64,000 nt of DNA. Origin: Chryseobacterium candidae (GTDB taxonomy: Bacteria > Bacteroidota > Bacteroidia > Flavobacteriales > Weeksellaceae). The stretch covers positions 113,819 to 177,818 of the forward strand of contig NZ_SDLV01000006.1 of NCBI RefSeq assembly GCF_004916905.1, given 5' to 3'. A model generated the notes under the pieces. It searched no databases. It was not told where the DNA came from and worked only from the letters and a program-made list of their open reading frames with translations. Each line of letters opens with the position of its first letter. Position 1 is the stretch's first letter. Shown piece by piece: positions 25,313 through 33,439 of this stretch. The translations under genes and the position numbers were made by a program.

Positions 25313-26707
25313 ATGACAAAATATATTGAATTTTTGAAAAAAGCATTCAGCGGTGAAGAAACTGATTTTACGAAAGTGAATATCAGGAGTGCTGTGCTGC
25401 TTTTAGCAATTCCCATGATGCTTGAAATGGCAATGGAATCTGTATTTGCGCTTGTGGATCTTTATTTTGTCGGCCATCTGAAAGAAAGCGGATTTGCTAT
25501 CCAGACTGTAGGACTTACGGAATCTGTACTTTCCATAATGTATTCTATTGCGATTGGAATGAGTATGGCAGCCACAGCGTTGGTGGCAAGACGAATTGGT
25601 GAAAAAAATCCGGAACAGGCTTCCAGAAGTGCGGCGCAGGTATTACTCGTTTCGTTTGCTATTACTTTTGTTTTAAGTTTACTAGGAGTAATCTTTGCTG
25701 AAGAAATTCTGATTCTGATGGGGTCAAAACCGGAAGCAGCTGCTTATGGAAAGAATTTTACCAGAATTATGATGGGAAGCAGTACAATCATTATGCTTCT
25801 ATTTTTAATTAATGGAATTTTCAGAGGAGCGGGAAATGCGATGATTGCGATGAAAAGCTTATGGATAGCGAATATTGCCAACATTTTTCTCTGTCCGTTT
25901 CTGATAAAAGGCTTAGGACCTGTTCCGGCTTTGGGATTAACAGGAGCTGCTTTGGCAACAACAATAGGACGCAGCATTGGTGTTATTTATCAGTTGTACC
26001 ATCTTTTAGTAGCCGATACTCAGATAAGAATTAAACTTCCTTATTTTAAACCGAATTACGGATTAATCAAATCTATTATAAAAATTGCAACTCCCGGTAT
26101 TTTTCAGTTTGTCATTGCCTCGTGCAGCTGGATTTTCCTTGCGGAGCTGGTAGCGACCACAGGAGGAGAGAATGCGTCGGCAGGTTATCAGACCGCTTTG
26201 AGACTGATGATGTTCTTTATGCTTCCTGCCTGGGGTTTGAGTAATGCTGCGTCTACATTGGTAGGGCAGAATATGGGAGCAAATGAAATGCTGAGAGCAG
26301 AGCAGTCCGTAATGAAAACCGTAAAGTATAATGTCATCTTTATGTTGATCGTAAGTCTGATCTTTCTTTTTATGGGGAACTTTTTAGTAGGCTTTTTTAC
26401 TCAGGAAACTGCCATTAAAGATTTCGCTAAAAATGCGCTTCAGATTATGAGTATAGGGTTTATTTTTTATGGAATCGGGATGGTGATGATCAATGCTTTT
26501 AATGGAGCTGGTGATACATGGACTCCCACCTGGGTTAATCTTTTTGGTTTCTGGCTGTTTCAGATTCCGCTTGCCTATTTTTTATCAAAGTATCTTGATA
26601 TGGGTCCAAAAGGTGTTTTCATTTCAATCCCAGCAGCAGAAACATTGATTACCATTGTTGCTTTTGTCTTGTTTAAAAAAGGAAAATGGAAGACGATAAA
26701 AGTTTAA
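25313..26707 (+). CDS. MATE family multidrug/cation efflux transporter
   Basis: Inner-membrane antiporter of 464 residues with twelve predicted helices in two similar halves. Family marks are the first-helix region VLLLAIPMMLEMAMESVFALVDLYFVG and its counterpart in the second half (KIATPGIFQFVIASCSWIFL). The closing region GDTWTPTWVNLFGFWLFQIPLAY is typical of NorM/DinF-type proteins. It likely exports cationic compounds using a Na+ or H+ gradient. Substrate not predictable. Monocistronic. Confidence 0.92.
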   Translation: MTKYIEFLKKAFSGEETDFTKVNIRSAVLLLAIPMMLEMAMESVFALVDLYFVGHLKESGFAIQTVGLTESVLSIMYSIAIGMSMAATALVARRIGEKNPEQASRSAAQVLLVSFAITFVLSLLGVIFAEEILILMGSKPEAAAYGKNFTRIMMGSSTIIMLLFLINGIFRGAGNAMIAMKSLWIANIANIFLCPFLIKGLGPVPALGLTGAALATTIGRSIGVIYQLYHLLVADTQIRIKLPYFKPNYGLIKSIIKIATPGIFQFVIASCSWIFLAELVATTGGENASAGYQTALRLMMFFMLPAWGLSNAASTLVGQNMGANEMLRAEQSVMKTVKYNVIFMLIVSLIFLFMGNFLVGFFTQETAIKDFAKNALQIMSIGFIFYGIGMVMINAFNGAGDTWTPTWVNLFGFWLFQIPLAYFLSKYLDMGPKGVFISIPAAETLITIVAFVLFKKGKWKTIKV

Positions 26708-26708
26708 A

Positions 26709-26847
26709 AAGCTGGAAGAAGGAGGTACTGGTAGTTTGAAATATTTAATCTAGCCTTTGGTAACAAAATAAAAAAGATAAGTAATCTGCTGGTTGAGAAT
26801 TGAAAATAGTAACCTGATAGTCACTTCTAGCTTCCCTCTTCCAGCTT
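26709..26847. repeat. Intergenic inverted repeat
   Basis: AAGCTGGAAGA at 26709-26719 pairs with TCTTCCAGCTT at 26837-26847. With two mismatches the arms extend to 17 bp. They enclose about 105 bp without a gene. It may be a relic of a dispersed repeat. Confidence 0.55.
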
Positions 26848-26938
26848 CCATTCCTAATTTATAAAACTTTAACAGCTTCATGAATTGGATTTTAATATTG
26901 TATTTTTTAAATTCGTAGAACAACAAATACTTAATACT

Positions 26939-27058
26939 ATGGGAAAAGGAGACAAAAAATCAAGAAGAGGAAAAATCAATTCCGGAAGTTACGGCAAAAG
27001 AAGACCTAGAAAAGCCTCAAAATCTTTTACAGCTTCTGAAGAAAAATCTAAAAAGTAA
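26939..27058 (+). CDS. 30S ribosomal protein THX
   Basis: 39-residue basic peptide, MGKGDKKSRRGKINSGSYGK followed by RRPRKASKSFTASEEKSKK. It matches the Bacteroidota form of the small ribosomal subunit protein THX (bTHX), which stabilises the 30S head: the core GKGDKKSRRGKI..G.YGK.RP is diagnostic. The gene is very short. It begins with ATG at 26939 after AT-rich sequence and is followed by a hairpin terminator at 27068. Confidence 0.88.
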   Translation: MGKGDKKSRRGKINSGSYGKRRPRKASKSFTASEEKSKK

Positions 27059-27067
27059 TCAAAAATA

Positions 27068-27100
27068 AAAAGACCGAAGATCAGATCTCCGGTCTTTTTT
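27068..27100 (+). terminator. Terminator between THX and the DUF937 gene (bidirectional)
   Basis: Stem AAAAGACCG / CGGTCTTTT with an internal loop and T runs on both strands. It can serve the THX gene and the opposing DUF937 gene. Confidence 0.8.
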
Positions 27101-27116
27101 ATGAAAATTAAATTAA

Positions 27117-27773
27117 TTATTTACCTCCCAGAATATTATCAAGGATGCTGCCTAATCCGCCGCCGCCTTGTTGTTGGTTTCCACCACCGCCCAATACACT
27201 TCCAAGTATATCGTTCAGGGGATTTCCAGATGATTGAGATTGTCCTCCTCCTAAAACACTTCCAAGAATGTCATTCAAAGGGTTAGACTGCTGAGCTTGA
27301 GCCTGATTGGAAGCGTTTCCAAGAATTCCTCCTAAAAGATCTCCCAAACCGCCTGCTCCTACATTACTCTGTTGTTTCTGCTGTCCGATATAACCCATTA
27401 CTACAGGTGCAAGCATCGCAAGAATAGGACCTATTTTGTCAATTGAAATTCCTGTATTTTGTGACAATTGGTTTTCAACAGTACTTTTTTGCCCGCCAAA
27501 GATATGATCAAGAATAGATCCTCCTTCTGCCTGTCTTGCTTCAATTTGTGAAGCATCATTTAAAATACTGCCGTTATGGTCTTTATCTAAAGCATTATTT
27601 AAAGCTTCTGCTTCTTTAGCATCCTGAGATTTATTTCTAAGATAAGAAATGATAAGAGGTGTAGCAACAGCCAAAAGGGCGATTACCTGATTTTTGCTGA
27701 TCCCGAATTTGTTCTCAGCCTGTTCAGCAACCTGGTTGCCTGTGTTCCCTGTAAGTAGGTCAATTAAACTCAT
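27117..27773 (-). CDS. DUF937 domain protein with glycine-rich repeats
   Basis: 218 residues. The N-terminal half is a DUF937 domain made of helices (GISKNQVIALLAVATPLIISYL and later GISIDKIGPILAMLAPVVMGYI, two similar units). The C-terminal third is a repeat of NPLNDILGSVLGGG-type segments rich in Gly, Gln and Asn, ending GLGSILDNILGGK. The start at 27773 has no signal peptide, so it is probably cytoplasmic. Function unknown; the repeat tail suggests self-association. It converges with the THX gene. Confidence 0.85.
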   Translation of the reverse strand: MSLIDLLTGNTGNQVAEQAENKFGISKNQVIALLAVATPLIISYLRNKSQDAKEAEALNNALDKDHNGSILNDASQIEARQAEGGSILDHIFGGQKSTVENQLSQNTGISIDKIGPILAMLAPVVMGYIGQQKQQSNVGAGGLGDLLGGILGNASNQAQAQQSNPLNDILGSVLGGGQSQSSGNPLNDILGSVLGGGGNQQQGGGGLGSILDNILGGK

Positions 27774-27882
27774 TTTTGTGTTTGTTAAGTATTAAGTAAC
27801 CAAAGTTATCAAAAAATATGTCTCAGAAAATGACCGGCATTCACAATTATTGTTAAAGTTTCGGATGGTACTTCAGAAGGTT

Positions 27883-28392
27883 TTAGTTTTTAATGATAGG
27901 AACGTTTGAACATGCTTCTCCGAACATCAGAGATTTTACAATAGGTTTTAGCTGTTCTACCAATTCAATATAAGCATTTTCGGGAATTTCTTTATCTGAA
28001 CATCCTTTTACAAGGACTCTTTTTCCTCTCATTTCCTCAAAATCATGAGTCTGAATCGCATTGTGCATTAAAATAACTTCCAGATCCTCGCGGCTTCCAA
28101 AAACTATTTTCTTCGCTACATCTGTAAGTTTTGCGGTTAAAACGAAATAAGCCCAAAGAGGAATGATAGTATCTACAGAGTTGTAGATGTATATGTATGA
28201 ATCTTTATATTGTTCAGTATCTATTGCCTCTACCTTTTCGCGGAAATCTTTTTCTTTCAGTATCATTTCCTGAAAAAGAAAATCTTTAAGGTCAATACCT
28301 TTTCTTTCCCCTTTTGGCAGTAAAGTGGTAAGGTCAAAATTGATAAGGCCGCTTTCTGCAACTTTATTCCGGATTTCAAATTCTTCTGACAT
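27883..28392 (-). CDS. DUF2480 family protein
   Basis: 169-residue cytoplasmic protein of the Bacteroidota-restricted DUF2480 family. Recognised by the pattern SGLINFDL, GIDLKDFLFQEMILKEKDFRE, a central WAYFVLTAKL and the C-terminal ENAYIELVEQLKPIVKSLMFGEACSNVPI. The conserved Cys near the C terminus (GEACS) and another in VKGCSDKEIP are notable. Function unknown. It is divergent from lpxB with an interlocked promoter region. Confidence 0.85.
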   Translation of the reverse strand: MSEEFEIRNKVAESGLINFDLTTLLPKGERKGIDLKDFLFQEMILKEKDFREKVEAIDTEQYKDSYIYIYNSVDTIIPLWAYFVLTAKLTDVAKKIVFGSREDLEVILMHNAIQTHDFEEMRGKRVLVKGCSDKEIPENAYIELVEQLKPIVKSLMFGEACSNVPIIKN

Positions 28393-28402
28393 TTTTTATC
28401 AT

Positions 28403-28420
28403 TATCTTTGAACAAATTTA
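28403..28420. promoter_or_regulatory. Interlocked divergent -7 boxes between DUF2480 gene and lpxB
   Basis: Plus-strand TATCTTTG at 28403-28410 and minus-strand TAAATTTG at 28413-28420 are 2 bp apart. RNA polymerase could not occupy both sites at the same time. Confidence 0.5.
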
Positions 28421-28470
28421 CGAATTAAGATCATATCTGTCTTAATTTGTTCTCTATCCTTACTATAGAA

Positions 28471-29574
28471 ATGAAATATTATATTATTGCTGGAGAAGCT
28501 TCCGGTGATTTGCATGGAAGCAACCTGATGAAAGCTTTAAAACAAAAAGATCCCCATGCGGAATTCAGATTTTGGGGTGGTGACCTGATGAAAGCTCAGG
28601 GCGGAACTTTGGTGAAACATTACCGTGATCTTGCTTTTATGGGATTTCTGGAAGTAGTGATGAACCTCCGTACCATTCTGAATAACATTAAATACTGTAA
28701 AGACGACATTCAGAAGAACAGACCTGATGTCTTGATTTTGGTAGATTATCCGGGATTCAATCTGAGAATCGCAAGATTTGCGAAAGAGTTGGGAATTAAA
28801 GTTATTTATTATATTTCTCCACAGCTTTGGGCATGGAAGGAAGGCCGCGTAGAAATTATCAAAAAATATGTGGATGAAATGATGGTGATTCTTCCTTTTG
28901 AAGAAGATTTTTACAGAAAACACGGTGTTCATTCTCATTTTGTAGGACATCCTTTGTTGGATGCTATTTCGGATCTCCAGGAAATCAGTATTGAAAATTT
29001 CAAATCAGAACACGGGCTGAACGAAAAAGAAATTATTGCATTGCTTCCGGGTTCCAGAGAACAAGAGGTGGAAAAAATGCTTGAGATGATGCTTTCCGTA
29101 AGACCACACTTTAAAGATTATCAGTTTGTAATTGCCGGAGCACCAAGTCTTCCAAAAGAATTTTATCAGAAATATGTAGATGATAATGTTCATTTTGTCT
29201 CTAATAAAACCTATGATCTGCTGAGATGTTCAAAAGCTGCTCTGGTGACTTCCGGAACGGCTACGTTGGAAACGGCTTTGCTGAATATCCCTGAAGTAGT
29301 TTGCTATCGTGGAAGCAAAATTTCTTATGCCATTGCTAAAAGATTGGTGAAAAATATCAATTATATTTCTCTGGTTAATCTGATTATGGACAGGGAAGTG
29401 GTAAAAGAATTAATTCAAAATGATCTGAATACTAAAAATCTGGTAGAAGAGCTCAATAAAATTTTGTCAGGTGAGAAAAGGGAACAGGTTCTGAATGACT
29501 ATCATCTTCTGAGAGAAAAGCTTGGCGGAAAAGGAGCCAGCGATCATGCTGCTGAAGTGATATTGAAAGTATAG
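28471..29574 (+). CDS. lpxB: Lipid-A-disaccharide synthase
   Basis: Glycosyltransferase (GT19) of 367 residues that joins UDP-2,3-diacylglucosamine and lipid X to give the lipid A disaccharide at the inner membrane. The start at 28471 gives the family N terminus MKYYIIAGEASGDLHG. Further marks are YYISPQLWAWKEGRV, FVGHPLLD, LLPGSREQEVEKM and TSGTATLETALL. Longer reading from 28447 adds eight residues without similarity. It shows that the cell has an LPS or lipid A outer membrane. Confidence 0.95.
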   Translation: MKYYIIAGEASGDLHGSNLMKALKQKDPHAEFRFWGGDLMKAQGGTLVKHYRDLAFMGFLEVVMNLRTILNNIKYCKDDIQKNRPDVLILVDYPGFNLRIARFAKELGIKVIYYISPQLWAWKEGRVEIIKKYVDEMMVILPFEEDFYRKHGVHSHFVGHPLLDAISDLQEISIENFKSEHGLNEKEIIALLPGSREQEVEKMLEMMLSVRPHFKDYQFVIAGAPSLPKEFYQKYVDDNVHFVSNKTYDLLRCSKAALVTSGTATLETALLNIPEVVCYRGSKISYAIAKRLVKNINYISLVNLIMDREVVKELIQNDLNTKNLVEELNKILSGEKREQVLNDYHLLREKLGGKGASDHAAEVILKV

Positions 29575-29609
29575 TTCGTACTGAGTTTCTGATCATTTAA
29601 TTTTTAACT

Positions 29610-30701
29610 ATGAATTATTGTAACCGTTTTCTGTTATTACTAACTTTTACATTGTTTTTCTCAAACAGTTTTGCCCAGCAGAATACTGAAAGAGATAAAG
29701 TTCAGATATTTTATTACGGCTGGTACGCCAATCCGGCAACGGACGGAGATTATCAGCACTGGAATCACGAAATCCTTCCTCACTGGAGCAACCCGAAGTG
29801 GAATAATCTGGGACATCATAAAGGAGGAGATGATATCGGAGCTAATTTTTATCCGGCCCTTGGCAATTACAGTTCCAATGATCCGAAAATCATTGAACAG
29901 CATATGAAAATGATCAAAGACTCCGGAGTAGGAGTGGTTGTTGTAAGCTGGCTGGGAAAAGATTCGTTCACGGATAAAAGTCTTGCCAAATATCTGGATA
30001 TTGCAGACCGTTTTGATTTAAAAATAGCCTTTCATATTGAGCCATTCTATAAAAATATATCAGAATTAAAAGAACAGCTTTCTTATCTGGTAAAAACGTA
30101 TTCCAGTCATCATGCTTTTTATAAAAAAGAAGGAAAGCCTTTGTTTTATGTGTATGACAGTTATAAAATTCCTAAAGAAGAATGGGTGAAAATGTTGTCT
30201 GAAAATGGAGAAAAGACCATCAGAAATACAGATTTAGATGCTCTTTATATCGGACTTTGGGTTGAAAAAAATAATGCTGAATTTTTTGATTCCTCAGGTT
30301 TTGATGGTTTCTATACCTATTTTGCCAGCGAAGGATTTGTATACGGAAGTACAACGGCTAATTGGGATTTTATGGCAAACTTCGCTAAAGATCACCATCT
30401 GATTTTTATTCCTTGTGTGGGCCCTGGTTATTCCGATACAAGAATCCGTCCGTGGAATGAAGCGAACTTCAAAAGCAGAGACAATGGAAAATATTATGAG
30501 AAAATGTTTGATGCTGCCATTAAAGTAAATCCGGAATTCATTGGCATTACATCATTCAACGAATGGCATGAAGGAACACAAATAGAGCCTGCTGTTCCTA
30601 AAAAAGCCGGTGATTTCAAATATGAAGATTATGGGAAAGATCCTTTATTTTATATCAAAGAAACAAAGCGATTGACGGATAGATTTCTGAAAAAAAGATA
30701 G
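29610..30701 (+). CDS. Secreted GH99-like glycoside hydrolase (endo-mannosidase/mannanase type)
   Basis: 363 residues with a signal peptide (FLLLLTFTLFFSNSFA). The mature enzyme is a single barrel domain of family GH99: KVQIFYYGWYANP at the N terminus, HHKGGDDIGANFYPALG, DSGVGVVVVSWLG, and the active-site block SFNEWHEGTQIEPA whose two Glu residues match the GH99 catalytic pair. GH99 enzymes cut inside alpha-mannan or release Man-Glc units from N-glycans. No sorting domain is present, so it is periplasmic or released. It is a lone gene between lpxB and comEC, not in a polysaccharide utilisation locus. Confidence 0.88.
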   Translation: MNYCNRFLLLLTFTLFFSNSFAQQNTERDKVQIFYYGWYANPATDGDYQHWNHEILPHWSNPKWNNLGHHKGGDDIGANFYPALGNYSSNDPKIIEQHMKMIKDSGVGVVVVSWLGKDSFTDKSLAKYLDIADRFDLKIAFHIEPFYKNISELKEQLSYLVKTYSSHHAFYKKEGKPLFYVYDSYKIPKEEWVKMLSENGEKTIRNTDLDALYIGLWVEKNNAEFFDSSGFDGFYTYFASEGFVYGSTTANWDFMANFAKDHHLIFIPCVGPGYSDTRIRPWNEANFKSRDNGKYYEKMFDAAIKVNPEFIGITSFNEWHEGTQIEPAVPKKAGDFKYEDYGKDPLFYIKETKRLTDRFLKKR

Positions 30702-30736
30702 TATACTTTCAAATATTATTTTTAAAGAATAAAATT

Positions 30737-30779
30737 AAGCGTTCTGTTGACATTTTTAATGAAGGCAGAACGCTTTTTT
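30737..30779 (+). terminator. Terminator after the GH99 gene
   Basis: 10-bp perfect stem AAGCGTTCTG / CAGAACGCTT with an 18-base loop and a T run. Confidence 0.8.
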
Positions 30780-30843
30780 AGTTTTTAAAGAGATCATGAA
30801 TTTCCCAATTCATTGCTTATTTTAAAAGGATAATTAATGGATT

Positions 30844-32616
30844 TTGAACAAACAGCCTCTTCTTATTCTGGCAATATGCTTTATTCTTGGAATTCTTTTT
30901 CAGGATAAGGTGGTATTGTCAGATACCATTGTTGGTAGAGTTGGAATAATCTGCTCAATATTGTTGATTTTAATCTGCTTTCATTCTTATCTTCTGCATA
31001 AAACCAAAACAGTTTTTCTGATGCTTCTGCTGTTTGGTGCAGGAATTATTCTTCATTTCTATAATACGAATTTGCTGGACGGAAAGTTTCCTATCAAGAA
31101 AAATGAAACGCTTATATTTAAAATCTCTCAGAAATTAAATTCTTCAGGAAAATATAGAAAATACGAAGGCATTGCACAGATGGGAAATACAGGTTTTAAT
31201 TCAATTTTCTATGTTCCAAAAGAGAGTAAAGAGCTGGATTTTATTCATTACTACAAAGCCGAGGCTTATATTGCGCAGCCTAAGGCACCATCACATGATT
31301 TTCAGTTCAATTATGCTCAATATCTGAAAAGGAAGCATATTGATTATCAGGTTTATCTTTCAAAAGAAATTGTATGTGCAGAACGGAATGACTTAACGTT
31401 GGCAGATCAGCTTAGGCAGTATAGGTTTGAAGTTCTTAAGAAAATAGATAAAACAGAAATTTCGGAAAAAAACCAAGAATTTCTGAAAGGTATTATTCTG
31501 GCAGATCGGACGGAGATTGATGCAGACACTGTTAGAGATTTCAATAGATCAGGGCTGGTTCATTTTCTTGCTATTTCCGGAACTCATATTGTGGTTATTT
31601 TCGGGATGTTCTATTTTTTTCTGATTCGTTTTACTCCTTTACAATTCAGAAAATATGCTGTTGTTTTCAGTTTGGTTTTTATATGGCTGTTTGCTGTTTT
31701 TATTGGATTTGGTAATTCAGTATTGCGTTCCTGCATCATGTTGAGTGTTTATTTTATTTTTGTCCTCCTTCAGCGGAAACCGGACCTGCTTCACTCATTA
31801 GCCTTGTCTGCTTTTTTTATTCTAACCGGAGATACACAGCAGCTTTTTGATGTGGGGTTTCAGCTTAGCTTTTTGGCTGTTTTGGGAATATATTGGCTGA
31901 ACCAGCCTCTGTTGAAATACTTTCCGAAACAGGATAATTATGTCAAAAAACTTTTGTTTAATACCATTGCAATATCGTTATCGGCACAGCTGGCAACCCT
32001 TCCCCTGGTCTTGTATTATTTTCATCAGTTTTCATTCATATCAATCATTGCTAATGTTGTTATTGTCCCTTTTTCTGAGATCATTATCGTTTTCTCATTT
32101 ATAATGACGGGTCTTATTTCTTTTGGAGTTGATTTTGAATTTATAAATGGAATGTATGATGAGGTTATTTATGTTTTACTGAAGATAATCCATTGGTTTG
32201 CTGAGATTGATCTGTTGTTTTTTGACAATATCCCAATGAATGGGATAGAAGTGATGTCAGCATCAGTTTTTGTATATTTACTAAGACCCGTTATTCTGAA
32301 TTTCAATTTTAAAAACAGGATAAGGCTGGTGACAGCAGCATTACTATTTCTGGTGATAAGAACCGGAAGCACTGCATTTGAAAATCAGAAAGAAGAGATA
32401 TTGGTCCATCATTTTTATAAAAACAAAATTTTTTCCGTAAAAAATAATAACAGAGTATGTTTCTGGATTTCGGATATGAAAAATAAGACGAAGATTTTAC
32501 AGTATATAGTCAATCCCTATTGTGCTTCCAGGAGAGTAGATCATTTTGAGATAAAACACATGTCTTCCTCTGTTCAAAAAGTAGTTTTCAGGAATAAAAC
32601 TTACGATCTGAAATGA
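30844..32616 (+). CDS. comEC: ComEC/Rec2 family DNA uptake channel, without metallo-beta-lactamase domain
   Basis: 590 residues. The order is an N-terminal DUF4131 region with membrane helices and an OB-like part (residues about 1-190), then the competence domain with about seven helices (GIILADRTEIDADTVRDFNRSG, LAISGTHIVVIFG and GFGNSVLRSCIMLSVYF). It ends in a short tail instead of the usual metallo-beta-lactamase-like domain. ComEC carries single-stranded DNA across the inner membrane during natural transformation. The frame opens after a TAA at 30835 and the first usable start is TTG at 30844; the nearby ATG at 30837 is out of frame. Confidence 0.88.
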   Translation: MNKQPLLILAICFILGILFQDKVVLSDTIVGRVGIICSILLILICFHSYLLHKTKTVFLMLLLFGAGIILHFYNTNLLDGKFPIKKNETLIFKISQKLNSSGKYRKYEGIAQMGNTGFNSIFYVPKESKELDFIHYYKAEAYIAQPKAPSHDFQFNYAQYLKRKHIDYQVYLSKEIVCAERNDLTLADQLRQYRFEVLKKIDKTEISEKNQEFLKGIILADRTEIDADTVRDFNRSGLVHFLAISGTHIVVIFGMFYFFLIRFTPLQFRKYAVVFSLVFIWLFAVFIGFGNSVLRSCIMLSVYFIFVLLQRKPDLLHSLALSAFFILTGDTQQLFDVGFQLSFLAVLGIYWLNQPLLKYFPKQDNYVKKLLFNTIAISLSAQLATLPLVLYYFHQFSFISIIANVVIVPFSEIIIVFSFIMTGLISFGVDFEFINGMYDEVIYVLLKIIHWFAEIDLLFFDNIPMNGIEVMSASVFVYLLRPVILNFNFKNRIRLVTAALLFLVIRTGSTAFENQKEEILVHHFYKNKIFSVKNNNRVCFWISDMKNKTKILQYIVNPYCASRRVDHFEIKHMSSSVQKVVFRNKTYDLK

Positions 32617-32730
32617 TGGTTCTTAATTTAGCCATTTTCCTGTATCTATAATGGATAAAATTCTTATTTAGAAAGATTACAAACTGCCTATTTGTGAGAT
32701 TTCTCACTTTTCGATATTGTTAAACTTTCT

Positions 32731-32738
32731 TAATTTTG
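32731..32738 (+). promoter_or_regulatory. Candidate -7 box of the sdh operon
   Basis: TAATTTTG fits TAnnTTTG, 23 bp before the sdhC ATG. Confidence 0.55.
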
Positions 32739-32761
32739 TAGAAATTCAAATTTAAACTTAT

Positions 32762-33424
32762 ATGGCAGGTTTAACGAGTTCTACGATAGGTAGAAAATAT
32801 GCTATGGCATTATCAGCTCTATTTTTGCTGATTTTTCTTATACTGCATTTGACGACCAATTTGTTATCAGTTCTAAACAAAGATGCATTTAATACAGCAT
32901 CTGACTTTATGGGCTATAATCCTTTTGTGCAGTTCTTAATGCAGCCTATTCTTGGTTTTGCAGTAATTTTCCATTTTGTAATGGGATTTGTGCTTGAGAT
33001 CAAGAATAATAAAGCGCGTCCGGTAAAGTATGCAACAAACAACGCATCAGTGAATTCTTCATGGATGTCCAGAAATATGATTATTTCAGGTGCTGTTATC
33101 TTAGCGTTCCTGGCGCTTCACTTATATGATTTCTGGTTACATGAAATGAATTATAAGTATGTAGAAGGATTGACTCCTGATGCAGAACGTTTCTGGCCGG
33201 AACTTCATGAGAAGTTTGCCGATCTTTGGAGAGTGGCTTTATATGTAATTTCTTTTGTTCTGCTAGGATTACACTTAGCTCACGGATTCCAGTCTTCATT
33301 CCAGTCTATCGGAGCAAGACATCCAAAATATACGCCGGTGATCAAAGCTTTCGGAACATGGTATTCAATCCTTATTCCTGCAGGATTTATCATCGTAGCA
33401 GTTTTCCATTTTATAACTCAATAA
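32762..33424 (+). CDS. sdhC: Succinate dehydrogenase cytochrome b subunit
   Basis: Membrane anchor of 220 residues with five helices, the fused B-type form found in Bacteroidota, binding heme and menaquinone. Helices are near residues 15-35, 60-80, 105-125, 155-178 and 200-219. Conserved heme-ligand-type His residues occur in LILHLTTN, FHFVMGFV, LHLYDFW and GLHLAHGFQS. It is followed after 15 bp by sdhA. Confidence 0.93.
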   Translation: MAGLTSSTIGRKYAMALSALFLLIFLILHLTTNLLSVLNKDAFNTASDFMGYNPFVQFLMQPILGFAVIFHFVMGFVLEIKNNKARPVKYATNNASVNSSWMSRNMIISGAVILAFLALHLYDFWLHEMNYKYVEGLTPDAERFWPELHEKFADLWRVALYVISFVLLGLHLAHGFQSSFQSIGARHPKYTPVIKAFGTWYSILIPAGFIIVAVFHFITQ

Positions 33425-33439
33425 TATCAATATACTAAT

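Noticed and set aside
30837..30843. ATG at 30837 as comEC start
   Set aside because: It is out of frame with the ComEC coding sequence; TTG at 30844 is in frame.
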